Below the pieces are notes generated by a model. That model did no database searches. It was not told where the DNA came from and saw only the letters and a list, made by a program, of their open reading frames with translations. A DNA stretch of 64,000 bases from assembly GCF_004786035.1 (NCBI RefSeq), contig NZ_CP035088.1, positions 5,851,001 to 5,915,000 of the forward strand, read 5' to 3'. Origin of the DNA: Pseudomonas viciae (GTDB lineage: Bacteria > Pseudomonadota > Gammaproteobacteria > Pseudomonadales > Pseudomonadaceae). Within the stretch, counting starts at the first letter, position 1. Every line of letters begins with the position of its first letter. Shown here piece after piece: positions 49,322-59,010 of this stretch. The translations under genes and the position numbers were made by a program.

Positions 49322-50770
49322 ATGCCAAGCGATCATGCAAACCCGCAACCGGCAACGTCCTCGGTCGACTTCGAAAAAGTCGGCTCCGAATATTTCCAAC
49401 AACGCGAACTGAAAAAAGGCGCGGCAGGCTGGGTCCTGCTGGTGGGCCTCGGGGTGGCGTATGTCATTTCCGGGGACTACGCCGGCTGGAACTTCGGCTT
49501 GGCCCAAGGCGGCTGGGGCGGCATGTTCCTCGCAACCCTGCTGATGGCCGCGATGTACCTGTGCATGTGCTTTTCCCTGGCGGAACTGTCCTCGATGATC
49601 CCCACCGCCGGTGGCGGCTACGGCTTTGCCCGCAGCGCATTCGGGCCCTGGGGCGGGTTTCTCACGGGCACGGCGATCCTCATCGAATACGCCATCGCCC
49701 CGGCGGCGATTGCCGTGTTCATCGGCGCGTATTGCCAATCGCTGTTCGGCATTGGCGGCTGGATGATCTACCTGGCGTTCTACATCATCTTCATCGCCAT
49801 CCATATTTTCGGCGTGGGTGAAGCCCTCAAGCTGATGTTCATCATCACCGCCGTTGCCGCCCTGGCACTGGGGGTTTTCCTGGTGGCCATGGTGCCGCAC
49901 TTCAACGTCGCCAACCTGCTGGACATCCCTGTCACCGCGGCCACAGGCGCCAGCCCATTCCTGCCCTTCGGCTACGTCGGCGTGTGGGCGGCGATTCCTT
50001 ATGCGATCTGGTTTTTCCTGGCCGTGGAAGGCGTACCGTTGGCGGCTGAAGAAACCAAGAACCCCAAGCGCGACCTGCCGCGCGGTTTGATCGGTGCCAT
50101 GCTGGTGCTGGTGGCCTTCGCCCTGCTGATACTGGTGATCGGCCCAGGCGGCGCGGGCTCCAATGCGTTGATGGCCTCGGGCAACCCACTGGTAGAGGCG
50201 CTGGCCAAAGCCTATGGCGGCTCCACCTGGATGGGCAGCTTCGTCAACCTCGTGGGTCTGGCGGGCCTGATCGCCAGCTTCTTCTCGATCATCTACGCCT
50301 ACTCGCGGCAGATCTTTGCCTTGTCCCGCGCCGGCTACCTGCCGCGCAAACTCTCCGAAACCAATAAAAGCAAAGCACCGGTATTGGCGCTGGTCATTCC
50401 CGGCATCATTGGTTTCGGCCTGTCCTTGACCGGCCAGGGCGACCTGCTGATTCTGGTGGCGGTGTTCGGCGCCACCATCTCCTACGTGCTGATGATGGCC
50501 GCGCACATCACCTTGCGCATCCGTCGCCCCAAAATGGACCGGCCATACCGCACACCGGGCGGCATCTTCACCTCGGGCGTGGCCCTGGTGCTGGCGTGCA
50601 TCGCCGTAGTTGCGGGCTTTCTGGTGGATCCGCGCGTGGTCATCGGCGCGGCGATCATCTATGGAGTGTTAATTGCTTACTTCGCGCTCTACAGTCGGCA
50701 TCACTTGGTAGCAGGCACGCCCGAAGAAGAATTCGCGGCTATTCAGAAAGCTGAAGAAGCCTTGCACTGA
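49322..50770 (+). CDS. eat: Ethanolamine permease
   Basis: 482 residues, APC superfamily, about twelve membrane helices (first near 39-60, GWVLLVGLGVAYVISGDYAG). It is close to the Eat-type permeases: the N-terminal soluble FEKVGSEYFQQRELKKGAAG, SMIPTAGGGYGFARSAFGPW, and the internal FFLAVEGVPLAAEETKNPKR are typical. It imports ethanolamine across the inner membrane for eutBC encoded just downstream (57 bp gap). The ribosome binding site is weak (AGGTAAA). Confidence 0.9.
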   Translation: MPSDHANPQPATSSVDFEKVGSEYFQQRELKKGAAGWVLLVGLGVAYVISGDYAGWNFGLAQGGWGGMFLATLLMAAMYLCMCFSLAELSSMIPTAGGGYGFARSAFGPWGGFLTGTAILIEYAIAPAAIAVFIGAYCQSLFGIGGWMIYLAFYIIFIAIHIFGVGEALKLMFIITAVAALALGVFLVAMVPHFNVANLLDIPVTAATGASPFLPFGYVGVWAAIPYAIWFFLAVEGVPLAAEETKNPKRDLPRGLIGAMLVLVAFALLILVIGPGGAGSNALMASGNPLVEALAKAYGGSTWMGSFVNLVGLAGLIASFFSIIYAYSRQIFALSRAGYLPRKLSETNKSKAPVLALVIPGIIGFGLSLTGQGDLLILVAVFGATISYVLMMAAHITLRIRRPKMDRPYRTPGGIFTSGVALVLACIAVVAGFLVDPRVVIGAAIIYGVLIAYFALYSRHHLVAGTPEEEFAAIQKAEEALH

Positions 50771-50827
50771 GTTGTAAAACGCCGAAAACCACGGCGCCGC
50801 CCAGCGGCGCCGTCACGGAGAACCTGT

Positions 50828-52222
50828 ATGGCCAGTTTTGCACACACGGTCGGCGCCCAGACCTACCGCTTCGACAGCCTCAAAGACCTGATGGCCAAGG
50901 CCAGCCCGGCGCGTTCCGGGGATTTCCTGGCCGGTGTCGCCGCGCTCAACGATGGTGAGCGGGTGGCCGCGCAAATGGCCCTGGCCGATTTGCCCCTCAG
51001 CCATTTCCTGCAAGAAATGCTGATTCCTTACGAGGTCGACGAAGTCACCCGACTGATCGTCGACACTCACGATAAACAAGCCTTCGCCGCCGTCAGCCAG
51101 CTCACCGTCGGCGGTTTTCGCGACTGGCTGCTCAGCGACGCCGCCGATGAACAAAGCCTGCGGGCGCTGGCTCCGGGGCTGACGCCGGAAATGGTCGCCG
51201 CCGTTTCCAAGATCATGCGCGTGCAGGATCTGGTGCTGGTGGCGCAGAAGATCCGCGTGGTCACCAAGTTCCGCGGCACCCTCGGCCTGCGCGGGCGGCT
51301 GTCCACGCGCCTGCAACCCAACCACCCTACCGATGAACCGGCCGGGATCGCCGCGAGCATTCTCGACGGCCTGCTCTTCGGCAACGGCGACGCCATGATC
51401 GGCATCAACCCGGCCACCGACAGCACCGCCTCGATCTGCGCCATGCTGGAAATGCTCGACGCCATCATCCAGCGTTACGACATCCCCACCCAAGGCTGCG
51501 TGCTGACCCACGTCACCACCTCCATCGAAGCGGCCAACCGTGGCGTGCCCCTGGACCTGGTGTTCCAGTCCATCGCCGGCACCGAAGCGGCCAACGCCAG
51601 TTTCGGCATCAACCTCAACGTGTTGAAGGAAGGCTACGACGCCGGGCTGAGCCTGAATCGCGGCACCCTCGGCAACAACCTGATGTATTTCGAAACCGGC
51701 CAGGGCAGCGCGCTGTCGGCCAACGCCCACCACGGCGTTGATCAACAGACCTGCGAAACCCGGGCCTACGCCGTGGCACGACATTTCAAGCCATTCTTGG
51801 TGAACACGGTAGTAGGCTTCATCGGCCCGGAATACCTGTACAACGGCAAACAGATCATCCGCGCCGGCCTCGAAGACCACTTCTGCGGCAAGCTCTTGGG
51901 CGTGCCGATGGGCTGCGACATCTGCTACACCAACCACGCCGAAGCCGACCAGGACGACATGGACACCCTGCTGACCCTGCTGGGCGTGGCCGGGATCAAC
52001 TTCATCATGGGCATCCCCGGCTCCGACGACATCATGCTCAACTATCAGACCACCTCGTTCCACGACGCCCTCTACGCCCGCCAGACCCTGGGCCTGAAAC
52101 CGGCGCCGGAATTCGAAACCTGGCTGGCGAACATGGGCATCTTCACCCAGGCCGATGGCCGGGTGCGGTTTGGCGACAACCTGCCACCGGCGTTCCGTCA
52201 CGCCCTGGCGCATTTGGGATAA
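50828..52222 (+). CDS. eutB: Ethanolamine ammonia-lyase large subunit
   Basis: 464 residues. With EutC it splits ethanolamine to acetaldehyde and ammonia using adenosylcobalamin. The TIM-barrel large subunit is recognised from [80 protein letters not shown] and [24 protein letters not shown] precedes the ATG. No microcompartment (eutLMNK) genes are nearby, so this is the simple non-compartment type of ethanolamine use. Confidence 0.97.
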   Translation: MASFAHTVGAQTYRFDSLKDLMAKASPARSGDFLAGVAALNDGERVAAQMALADLPLSHFLQEMLIPYEVDEVTRLIVDTHDKQAFAAVSQLTVGGFRDWLLSDAADEQSLRALAPGLTPEMVAAVSKIMRVQDLVLVAQKIRVVTKFRGTLGLRGRLSTRLQPNHPTDEPAGIAASILDGLLFGNGDAMIGINPATDSTASICAMLEMLDAIIQRYDIPTQGCVLTHVTTSIEAANRGVPLDLVFQSIAGTEAANASFGINLNVLKEGYDAGLSLNRGTLGNNLMYFETGQGSALSANAHHGVDQQTCETRAYAVARHFKPFLVNTVVGFIGPEYLYNGKQIIRAGLEDHFCGKLLGVPMGCDICYTNHAEADQDDMDTLLTLLGVAGINFIMGIPGSDDIMLNYQTTSFHDALYARQTLGLKPAPEFETWLANMGIFTQADGRVRFGDNLPPAFRHALAHLG

Positions 52223-52233
52223 GTGAGCTGCCC

Positions 52234-53058
52234 ATGGACAAAACCCCTGTCGACCCACAAAACCCTTGGCTGAATCTACGCAACCTCACGCCGGCGCGCA
52301 TCGCCCTGGGCCGCACCGGCACCAGCCTGCCGACCCAGGCGCAACTGGACTTCCAATACGCCCACGCCCAGGCCCGCGATGCGGTGCACCTGGCGTTCGA
52401 TCATCAAGGCATTCGCGCACAACTGACTGAGCGCGGCCGCGAAAGCCTGTTGCTCCACAGTGCGGCGGCTGACCGACATAGCTATTTGCAACGCCCGGAC
52501 CTGGGCCGACGGCTCGACGAGGCTTCCGCACAAATCCTGGAGGACTACGCAACGGCCCATCCCGGCGGCGTGGACCTGGCCATCGTCGTCGCTGATGGCC
52601 TGTCGGCGCTGGCGGTGCATCGCCATACCCTGCCGTTCCTGGCGCGGCTGGAAGAACAGACTGCCGCTGACGGCTGGTCGGTGTCGCCTGTGATCCTGGT
52701 GGAACAAGGCCGGGTGGCGGTGGCCGATGAAGTGGCGCAGCGGCTTGGCGCGAAAATGTCGGTGATCCTGATCGGCGAACGCCCCGGCCTCAGCTCTCCC
52801 GACAGCCTGGGGCTGTATTTCACCTACAACCCCAAGGTCGGCCTGACCGATGCCTATCGCAACTGCATCTCCAATGTCCGCCTCGAAGGCCTGAGCTACG
52901 GCATGGCCGCCCACCGCCTGATTTACCTGATGCGCGAGGCCTGTCGCCGACAACTCTCGGGGGTCAATCTGAAGGACGAAGCCCAGGTACAAACTCTAGA
53001 CTCGGAAAATACTGCCGATATGAAAGGTAACTTCCTACTCATGCTGCCCCAAAGCTGA
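52234..53058 (+). CDS. eutC: Ethanolamine ammonia-lyase small subunit
   Basis: 274 residues. EutC binds the cobalamin cofactor with EutB. Features: [20 protein letters not shown], the conserved [51 protein letters not shown] strand ([20 protein letters not shown]), [20 protein letters not shown] and [18 protein letters not shown]. It starts 11 bp after eutB, so the two subunits are co-expressed. Confidence 0.96.
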   Translation: MDKTPVDPQNPWLNLRNLTPARIALGRTGTSLPTQAQLDFQYAHAQARDAVHLAFDHQGIRAQLTERGRESLLLHSAAADRHSYLQRPDLGRRLDEASAQILEDYATAHPGGVDLAIVVADGLSALAVHRHTLPFLARLEEQTAADGWSVSPVILVEQGRVAVADEVAQRLGAKMSVILIGERPGLSSPDSLGLYFTYNPKVGLTDAYRNCISNVRLEGLSYGMAAHRLIYLMREACRRQLSGVNLKDEAQVQTLDSENTADMKGNFLLMLPQS

Positions 53059-53163
53059 TCCGTTTATCCGTTGCGTTTTTGATCCGCTTTCAGGCAGCAT
53101 CGAAGCACGGCAGAACGCCGTTGTAGTCAGAGTATCTGTCGACCTTTGCAGACGAGACCTACC

Positions 53164-53625
53164 ATGCGGATTATCCAAGCGACCCTGGAACACCTGGACC
53201 TGCTGACCCCATTGTTCGTCAAGTACCGGGAATTCTACGGCTCACTGCCCTACCCGGATTCGTCGCGAGCCTTCCTCGAAAAACGCCTGCGCCGCAAGGA
53301 GTCGGTGATCTACCTGGCCTTGCCGGATGACGACGACAACAAGCTGCTGGGCTTCTGCCAGCTCTACCCAAGCTTCTCGTCGCTGTCGCTCAAGCGCGTG
53401 TGGATCCTCAACGACATCTACGTCGCCGAAGACGCCCGCCGCCAACTGGTGGCCGACAACCTGATCCGCACCGCAAAAAAAATGGCCAAGGAAACCAACG
53501 CCGTGCGCATGCGCGTCTCCACCAGCAGCAACAACGAAGTCGCGCAGAAAACTTACGAATCGATTGGCTTCAAGGAAGACACCGAGTTCAAGAACTACGT
53601 GCTGCCGATCAGCGAGGGGATCTGA
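53164..53625 (+). CDS. GNAT-family N-acetyltransferase
   Basis: 153 residues. A GNAT fold: N-terminal MRIIQATLEHLDLLTPLFVK, central strand LLGFCQLYPSFSSLSLKRVW, the acetyl-CoA-binding turn VAEDARRQLVADNLIRTAKK, and the closing NNEVAQKTYESIGFKEDTEF. The pyrophosphate loop is the variant R-R-Q-L-V-A rather than the classic Q/R-x-x-G-x-G/A. The substrate is unknown. The ATG at 53164 gives the family N-terminus. It lies about 100 bp beyond eutC and probably has its own promoter. Confidence 0.82.
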   Translation: MRIIQATLEHLDLLTPLFVKYREFYGSLPYPDSSRAFLEKRLRRKESVIYLALPDDDDNKLLGFCQLYPSFSSLSLKRVWILNDIYVAEDARRQLVADNLIRTAKKMAKETNAVRMRVSTSSNNEVAQKTYESIGFKEDTEFKNYVLPISEGI

Positions 53626-53650
53626 GCCGCTTACCGCGGCCTGATCGTTC

Positions 53651-53743
53651 TGTGGAAGCAAAGCTTGCTCGCGATAGCGGTCCGTCAGGCAACATCAATG
53701 CTGACTACCCCGCCGCCATCGCGAGCAAGCTTTGCTCCCACAG
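53651..53743. repeat. REPIN, GCAAAGC variant
   Basis: TGTGGAAGCAAAGCTTGCTC and the complementary GAGCAAGCTTTGCTCCCACA face each other. This core (GCAAAGCTTGC) differs from the other REPs in the window. It lies between the GNAT and dedA genes. Confidence 0.85.
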
Positions 53744-53814
53744 GTGTTTCACCCCAAGACAACATCTCGAAATCCCCAGCTACAAACTCCCCCCGCACTT
53801 CCCCCGCCCCACCG

Positions 53815-53820
53815 TATAAT
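53815..53820 (+). promoter_or_regulatory. Possible -10 box upstream of dedA
   Basis: TATAAT followed by GCCGC, 104 bp before the dedA ATG. No matching -35 hexamer is visible, so this is tentative. Confidence 0.35.
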
Positions 53821-53923
53821 GCCGCTCTTCCCGGCTTGTAAGAAAAAGCTACACACTCCGTAGCCATACTCAAAGCCAGACCCACCAGCCTGCCGAGTCG
53901 GGCCGCCACCACAGGTGCTATGC

Positions 53924-54571
53924 ATGGATTTCAACCCCCTCGACCTCATTCTGCATCTCGACGTCTACCTCGACATGCTGGTGACCAACTACGGCACCTG
54001 GGTCTACGCCATCCTGTTCCTGGTGATCTTCTGTGAAACCGGCCTGGTGGTGATGCCCTTCCTGCCGGGCGATTCCCTGCTGTTCATCGCCGGCGCCGTA
54101 GCCGCCGGTGGCGCCATGGACCCAGTCCTGCTGGGCGGCCTGCTGATGCTCGCGGCCATTCTCGGCGACAGCACCAACTACCTGATCGGCCGCACCGCCG
54201 GCGAAAGACTGTTCCGCAACCCGAACTCGAAAATCTTCCGCCGCGACTACCTGCAGCAAACCCACGACTTCTACGACAAACACGGCGGCAAAACCGTAAC
54301 CCTGGCGCGCTTCCTGCCGATCATCCGCACCTTCGCCCCCTTCGTCGCCGGCGTCGGCAAAATGAACTACCTGCGATTCCTCGGCTTCAGCGTCCTGGGC
54401 ACCGTCCTCTGGGTCGGCGGCCTGGTCACCCTCGGCTACTTCTTCGGCAACGTGCCGTTCATCAAGCAGAACCTGTCGCTGCTGGTGGTGGGCATCATCC
54501 TGCTGTCGCTGTTGCCGATGATCATCAGCCTGGTGCGCAGCAAAATGAGCCAGCGCGCCTCGAAAGCCTGA
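53924..54571 (+). CDS. DedA-family membrane protein
   Basis: 215 residues, about five or six membrane segments. DedA motifs: FCETGLVVMPFLPGDSLLFI, AAILGDSTNYLIGRTAG and ARFLPIIRTFAPFVAGVGKM, with the conserved Glu and Arg residues of the proposed proton-coupled transport site. DedA proteins flip undecaprenyl phosphate or phospholipids and affect polymyxin and envelope-stress tolerance. The ATG at 53924 is chosen over a GTG three codons upstream. mtfA starts 6 bp after its stop. Confidence 0.92.
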   Translation: MDFNPLDLILHLDVYLDMLVTNYGTWVYAILFLVIFCETGLVVMPFLPGDSLLFIAGAVAAGGAMDPVLLGGLLMLAAILGDSTNYLIGRTAGERLFRNPNSKIFRRDYLQQTHDFYDKHGGKTVTLARFLPIIRTFAPFVAGVGKMNYLRFLGFSVLGTVLWVGGLVTLGYFFGNVPFIKQNLSLLVVGIILLSLLPMIISLVRSKMSQRASKA

Positions 54572-54577
54572 TCGCCC

Positions 54578-55390
54578 ATGTGGTCCCTGAGCAACTGGCG
54601 CCGCCAACGCACCCTCGCCAAACACCCCGTCACCGAGGAAACCTGGCAGCGCGTGCGTCATCAATTGAGCTTCCTCGACGGCATCAGCGCCGCCGAGGAC
54701 CAGTGGCTACGGGAAGCCTGCGTACTGTTCCTGCACGACAAACACCTCACCGCCCTGCCCGGCGTCGAACTGCACCAGGAACAACGCCTGCTGCTCGCCG
54801 CCCAAGCGCAACTGCCCCTGATGCACCTCGGCGAGCTGAACTGGTACCAGGGCTTCCACGAAATCGTCCTCTACCCCGACGACTTCCTCAGCCCTCAGCG
54901 CTACCGCGACGCCAGCGGCATCGAGCACGAATGGGACGGCGAACACAGCGGCGAAGCCTGGCCCCAGGGCCCGATCATCCTGGCCTGGGACGGCGTGCTC
55001 GCCAGCGGCGGCTGGGACGGCTACAACCTGGTGATCCACGAACTGGCGCACAAACTCGACATGCTCAACGGCGACGCCAACGGCCTGCCACCGCTGCACG
55101 CCGACATGCGCGTCCAGGATTGGGCCGACGCCATGCAACAGGCCTTCGACGACCTTAACCGGCAACTGGACCACAACCCCGACGCACAAACCGTCATCGA
55201 CCCCTACGCCGCCGAAAACCCGGCGGAATTCTTCGCCGTCACCAGCGAATACTTCTTCAGCGCCCCAGACCTGCTGCACCAGGCCTATCCCAAGGTCTAT
55301 GAACAGCTCAAGGCGTTCTACCGTCAGGATCCTTTGGCCCGGCTGCGGCAACTTCAGGCCGAAGATCCGGTCTATCAGGCGTCATACTAA
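54578..55390 (+). CDS. mtfA: Zinc peptidase MtfA
   Basis: 270 residues. MtfA is a cytosolic zinc aminopeptidase; in E. coli it binds the repressor Mlc and so affects the glucose PTS. The metal site HExxH is His154-Glu155-His158 in VIHELAHKLDMLNG, and the distal ligand region is NPAEFFAVTSEYFF. The N-terminus has WRRQRTLAKHPVTEETWQRV and LHQEQRLLLAAQAQLPLM. Pseudomonads may not use Mlc, so the regulatory role is uncertain. Confidence 0.93.
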   Translation: MWSLSNWRRQRTLAKHPVTEETWQRVRHQLSFLDGISAAEDQWLREACVLFLHDKHLTALPGVELHQEQRLLLAAQAQLPLMHLGELNWYQGFHEIVLYPDDFLSPQRYRDASGIEHEWDGEHSGEAWPQGPIILAWDGVLASGGWDGYNLVIHELAHKLDMLNGDANGLPPLHADMRVQDWADAMQQAFDDLNRQLDHNPDAQTVIDPYAAENPAEFFAVTSEYFFSAPDLLHQAYPKVYEQLKAFYRQDPLARLRQLQAEDPVYQASY

Positions 55391-55435
55391 GGTCTCTAAG
55401 ACCCTGCTAACGTGGCAACAGCGGCTGAATATGCC

Positions 55436-55441
55436 TATAAT
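55436..55441 (+). promoter_or_regulatory. Probable -10 box of ppa
   Basis: TATAAT followed by CGCCG, 61 bp before the ppa ATG. Two TTTGGTCAA words (TTTTTGGTCAA at 55451 and ATTTGGTCAA at 55473) repeat between it and the start, and could be regulatory. Confidence 0.45.
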
Positions 55442-55501
55442 CGCCGCCACTTTTTGGTCAATCCGACCAGTCATTTGGTCAACTAACGGGGGCACCGCCC
55501 A

Positions 55502-56029
55502 ATGAGCTACAGCAAGATTCCGGCTGGCAAAGACCTGCCGAACGACATCTACGTCGCGATCGAAATCCCGGCCAACCACGCCCCGATCAAATACGAAATC
55601 GACAAAGACAGCGACTGCCTGTTCGTTGACCGTTTCATGGCCACCCCGATGTTCTACCCGGCCAACTACGGTTACATCCCCAACACCCTGGCCGACGACG
55701 GCGACCCCCTCGACGTGCTGGTCGTGACCCCATACCCAGTGGCCCCAGGCTCGGTCATCCGCGCCCGTCCAGTCGGCATCCTGAACATGACCGACGACGG
55801 CGGCGGCGATGCCAAAGTCATCGCAGTGCCACACGACAAACTGTCGCAACTGTACGTCGACGTGAAGGAATACACCGATCTGCCACCGCTGCTGATCCAG
55901 CAGATCGAGCACTTCTTCGCGAACTACAAAGATCTCGAAAAAGGCAAGTGGGTCAAGATCGAAGGCTGGGCCGGTGCAGACGCCGCCCGCGAAGCGATCA
56001 CCAAATCGGTTGCCGCCTACAAAGGCTGA
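55502..56029 (+). CDS. ppa: Inorganic pyrophosphatase
   Basis: 175 residues, family I soluble pyrophosphatase. It hydrolyses PPi to keep biosynthetic reactions moving. Active-site motifs: [36 protein letters not shown] with the metal-binding Asp cluster [10 protein letters not shown], and [16 protein letters not shown] at the C-terminus. A clean terminator follows. In PAO1, as I recall, ppa ends the same syntenic block; here the accessory region begins after it. Confidence 0.97.
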   Translation: MSYSKIPAGKDLPNDIYVAIEIPANHAPIKYEIDKDSDCLFVDRFMATPMFYPANYGYIPNTLADDGDPLDVLVVTPYPVAPGSVIRARPVGILNMTDDGGGDAKVIAVPHDKLSQLYVDVKEYTDLPPLLIQQIEHFFANYKDLEKGKWVKIEGWAGADAAREAITKSVAAYKG

Positions 56030-56046
56030 AACTGAATTTGAAGAAG

Positions 56047-56073
56047 AACCCCGGTTTGCACCGGGGTTTTTTT
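56047..56073 (+). terminator. Rho-independent terminator of ppa
   Basis: AACCCCGG and CCGGGGTT form a perfect 8-bp stem with the loop TTTGCA, followed by five more T. It starts 17 bp after the stop: the best terminator in the window. Confidence 0.92.
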
Positions 56074-56149
56074 ATGCCTTAATGATGCTTAATACCAACT
56101 TGTATTAATACTGTTTAACAGCGTTTAGCCCGCCCCTTGCAGATCCTGC

Positions 56150-56225
56150 AAACGGAAAGATCGTCTTATATATTTGAACGACATGTTTATTGCCGAAAAC
56201 AGCTTCGTCTCTAAACTTTCCGTTT
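56150..56225. promoter_or_regulatory. Inverted repeat flanking the S24 repressor promoter region
   Basis: AAACGGAAAG (56150-56159) and CTTTCCGTTT (56216-56225) are perfect inverted copies 56 bp apart. The second one abuts the ATG of the repressor. They look like a pair of operator half-sites for auto-regulation, which is inference. Confidence 0.5.
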
Positions 56226-56957
56226 ATGAAAAAGATCTCCAGTGGCGACCGCTTCAGAGCCCTTCTTAAAGAAGCCCATATTCGTTCCGCCGACTTCGCG
56301 AAGTTATACGGCGTGAAATCCCAACACGTGAACAACTGGTTCAACCGTGGCATCCCGCCCGGGCGCATCCACTCCATCGCCAGCCTGCTGACCGTCAGCC
56401 CGGAGTGGCTCGCCCACGGCGAAGGCCCGCAAACCCCATTGGGTCTTGGCCCCGGCACCACCTATGAAGCCGCCGAAAACGACGGCGTCTACAGCGTGCT
56501 GGAACCCACGGACATCGAACTGCCTTTCTACAAGGAAGCCCCCATCGCCCCCGGCGAAACCAAAACCCACATCATCGAAGTCCCCGACCAATCCATCCGC
56601 CTGCCCCGCAGCCACCTCGAATCCCTGGAAATCGACCCCGGCGACGCCATCTGCATCACCATGGTCGGCGACAGCATGGCCGAACGCATCGAAGACGGCT
56701 CCACCCTCGCCATCGACCGCGGCCTGACCCAAATCGTCGACGGCCATATCTATGCGCTTGAACACGACGGGATGCTGCGCATCAAATACCTGCATCGCGT
56801 TCCTGGTAATCGGCTGCGGCTGCGTAGTCATAACTGTGCTGCGTATCCGGACGAGGTCTTCAGTGCGGAACAGATCGATGCGCAGAACATACGGGTGATT
56901 GGCTGGGTGTTCTGGTGGTCAACCCTCAACAAACGGAGACCGCCGGTGTTCGACTAA
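56226..56957 (+). CDS. XRE-type repressor with S24 (LexA-like) peptidase domain
   Basis: 243 residues. N-terminal helix-turn-helix (about 5-60, ADFAKLYGVKSQHVNNWFNR) and C-terminal S24 domain with the Ser150/Lys187 dyad (MVGDSMAERIEDG; LRIKYLHR). Such CI/LexA-like repressors cleave themselves when RecA filaments form, releasing SOS, prophage or bacteriocin genes. No classic Ala-Gly cleavage site is obvious in the linker. No phage or pyocin genes are next to it, so its targets are unknown. The ATG at 56226 is preferred to a TTG at 56190, although no Shine-Dalgarno is seen. Confidence 0.85.
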   Translation: MKKISSGDRFRALLKEAHIRSADFAKLYGVKSQHVNNWFNRGIPPGRIHSIASLLTVSPEWLAHGEGPQTPLGLGPGTTYEAAENDGVYSVLEPTDIELPFYKEAPIAPGETKTHIIEVPDQSIRLPRSHLESLEIDPGDAICITMVGDSMAERIEDGSTLAIDRGLTQIVDGHIYALEHDGMLRIKYLHRVPGNRLRLRSHNCAAYPDEVFSAEQIDAQNIRVIGWVFWWSTLNKRRPPVFD

Positions 56958-57016
56958 CTCACCCAAGACCAGAAACCGTGGCAGGAACTGCAGTAAGAGC
57001 TGTGGCAGGAGCTTTT

Positions 57017-57060
57017 GTGGCGAGGGGATTTATCCCCGCTGGGTTGCGCAGCAGCCCCCT
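57017..57060. repeat. Dispersed repeat, TGTGGCGAGGGGATTTATCC class
   Basis: TGTGGCGAGGGGATTTATCC continuing CCGCTGGGTTGCGCAGCAGCCCCC. It shares its first part with the element at 5031 and is a known type of intergenic palindromic repeat in P. fluorescens, from memory. Confidence 0.7.
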
Positions 57061-57281
57061 GCTTTCCCCCTGAATCACCGATAACCCAATGATTCCACAC
57101 CACTTACCATTGGGATTCTGAAGCAAACCCGCGTATCCTCCGCCCCACATTTGCGAGCCCACGCCTCGCACCGACAAGGCAGATCATTTTCTGACCAAGT
57201 CCCACAGCCGGCCGCAAGAGCCGGATGTACGTTTTGAAGGCTGGTGAGGTTTGTCAAAAACGAACTGAGTTAGTCAACGAG

Positions 57282-57305
57282 AAGCCGGCCATAAGCCGGC
57301 TTTTT
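57282..57305 (+). terminator. Terminator at the right edge of the core region
   Basis: AAGCCGGC and GCCGGCTT form a perfect 8-bp stem with loop CATAA, followed by TTT. It reads in the plus direction, after the repressor gene, and would keep that transcription out of the minus-strand hsd operon. Confidence 0.75.
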
Positions 57306-57393
57306 AATGTCCGTTATACCCCCAGTTTCTCTCATCAAACTCCCGGATAGCCTAGCTAAGTCAGGGTTTCAGCTATCCCGTTGTTCGAGCCGC

Positions 57394-59001
57394 TCACACT
57401 AAGAATGGCAGACCAAGCTCTTTCAGGAATGTATTGTGTTTGTCCCGTGCCGCCACGACGTTTTTTTCCACTGCAACCAGCTCAGTATTTACGTCATGTA
57501 AGTCAATATCTACCTCTGCGCTCGCCGTGCTGATGTAGCGAGAAATATTCAGGTTGTAGCCGTTCTTCTCGATTTCTTCCATAGTCACCCGACAAGCATA
57601 GCGAGCCTCTGGTTCACGGGTCTGGTAGGTCTTGATTATCTTGGCGATATGCTCGTCTGTTAGTTGGTTCTGGCGCTTACCTTTGATGAAATGCTCCGCT
57701 GCGTTGATAAACAGAACGTCGTCCGGCTGCTTACACTTCTTGAGTACAAGAATGCACACCGGAATGCCGGTAGAGTAAAAAAGATTGGATGGTAAGCCTA
57801 TGACGGTGTCGATGTGGCCGTCTTTTAGCAGCTTGGTACGGATGCGCTCCTCGGCACCGCCACGGAACAGCACGCCATGGGGCAGGATGATGGCCATCAC
57901 ACCTTCGTCTTTCAGGAAGTGAAAGCCGTGCAGCAGAAAAGCAAAATCGGCAGCCGATTTAGGGGCCAAGCCGTGGTTTTTGAAACGCACGTCATCCGCC
58001 ATGGCTTCTGTGGGATCCCAACGGTAGCTGAAGGGCGGGTTGGCAACAATGGCATCAAACACAGGCTTTTTAGCGGGGTTTAGCTCGCGCAGTATGTCCC
58101 AATCGTTGCTCAAGGTGTCACCGTGGTAAATCTCGAACTCGGTGTCCTTTACCCCGTGCAGTAGCATGTTCATGCGGGCCAAGTTGTAGGTGGTGATATT
58201 CTTTTCCTGGCCGTAGATCTTGCCGATACCATGCGGCCCCATGCGCTTGCGCACGTTAAGCAGCAGCGAGCCAGAGCCGCAGGCGAAATCCAGCACGCTT
58301 TCCAGGCGTTTTTTGGGGCCGGTGTTTGGGTCCTGGCTATCTAGGGTGACGATGGCGGAAAGGATGTCGGAAATTTGTTGGGGCGTGTAGAACTCGCCCG
58401 CCTTCTTGCCTGAGCCAGCGGCAAACTGGCCAATCAGATATTCATAGGCATCGCCTAACGCATCAATATCTGTGGAGAAGTCCGCTAGGCCCTCTGCGAT
58501 CTTCTGGATGATGGCGCAAAGCTTAGTGTTGCGGTCGACATAGGTTCTGCCCAGTTTGTCTGAGCCAAGATTTATCTCGGAAAAGAGCCCCTGGAAAGTA
58601 CTCTCAAACGATTCGGTTTCAATGTATTTGAAACCTGCCTGCAACGTGTTTAGCAGCTCACCGTTCTGGGTGCGGGCCATATTGGCAATGCTGTTCCAGA
58701 GGTGCGGCGGCTGAATGACGTAATGCACCTTGCGCCGCATCTGCTTTTCAAATTCGGTTACGTCATCCAGGTTATGGGCATACCAGAGCGCCAGCGGCAC
58801 GCGGCGATCTTCATCTTCAATTTTGGGGTAATCTTTGCCCAACTCTTTTTTGGCCGCCGCCTCATAGTTGTCTGACAAATAGCGCAGGAAAAGAAAGGAC
58901 AGCATGTAGTCGCGGAAATCGTCTGCGTTCATCGCTCCGCGCAATTGATCAGCAATGGCCCAAAGGGTTTGGCCAAGTTGTTTTCTGTTGGTGTCGTTCA
59001 T
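57394..59001 (-). CDS. hsdM: Type I restriction-modification DNA methyltransferase subunit
   Basis: 535 residues. HsdM adds N6-methyladenine at the site chosen by HsdS. N-terminal HsdM_N domain (about 8-140); the SAM motif FACGSGSLLL at 239-248 and the catalytic NPPF at 321-324 are intact. GEFYTPQQISDILSAIV, typical of type I and IIG methylases, precedes motif I. It is the last gene of the operon, 9 bp after the PrrC-like gene. Base composition is lower in GC than the core genes, a sign of transfer. Confidence 0.96.
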   Translation of the reverse strand: MNDTNRKQLGQTLWAIADQLRGAMNADDFRDYMLSFLFLRYLSDNYEAAAKKELGKDYPKIEDEDRRVPLALWYAHNLDDVTEFEKQMRRKVHYVIQPPHLWNSIANMARTQNGELLNTLQAGFKYIETESFESTFQGLFSEINLGSDKLGRTYVDRNTKLCAIIQKIAEGLADFSTDIDALGDAYEYLIGQFAAGSGKKAGEFYTPQQISDILSAIVTLDSQDPNTGPKKRLESVLDFACGSGSLLLNVRKRMGPHGIGKIYGQEKNITTYNLARMNMLLHGVKDTEFEIYHGDTLSNDWDILRELNPAKKPVFDAIVANPPFSYRWDPTEAMADDVRFKNHGLAPKSAADFAFLLHGFHFLKDEGVMAIILPHGVLFRGGAEERIRTKLLKDGHIDTVIGLPSNLFYSTGIPVCILVLKKCKQPDDVLFINAAEHFIKGKRQNQLTDEHIAKIIKTYQTREPEARYACRVTMEEIEKNGYNLNISRYISTASAEVDIDLHDVNTELVAVEKNVVAARDKHNTFLKELGLPFLV

Positions 59002-59010
59002 GTAGTGGCT

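Larger units (their letters stand above)
56958..57393. other. Intergenic junction between core genome and restriction operon
   Basis: 436 bp between the repressor gene and the convergent hsdM end. It holds a TGTGGCGAGGGGATTTATCC-class repeat (57017-57060) and a terminator at 57282. Small frames here have no recognisable product. GC drops sharply to the right of about 57300. No tRNA gene or att-like duplication can be seen, since the right end of the island is outside the window. Confidence 0.5.

Noticed and set aside
56958..57281. Small minus-strand frames of 60-72 codons before the terminator
   Set aside because: They overlap a dispersed repeat, lack a ribosome binding site and match no family I recognise.
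57300..57393. att site or tRNA fragment for the restriction island
   Set aside because: No tRNA-like fold or repeat was seen, and the other end of the island is outside the window.
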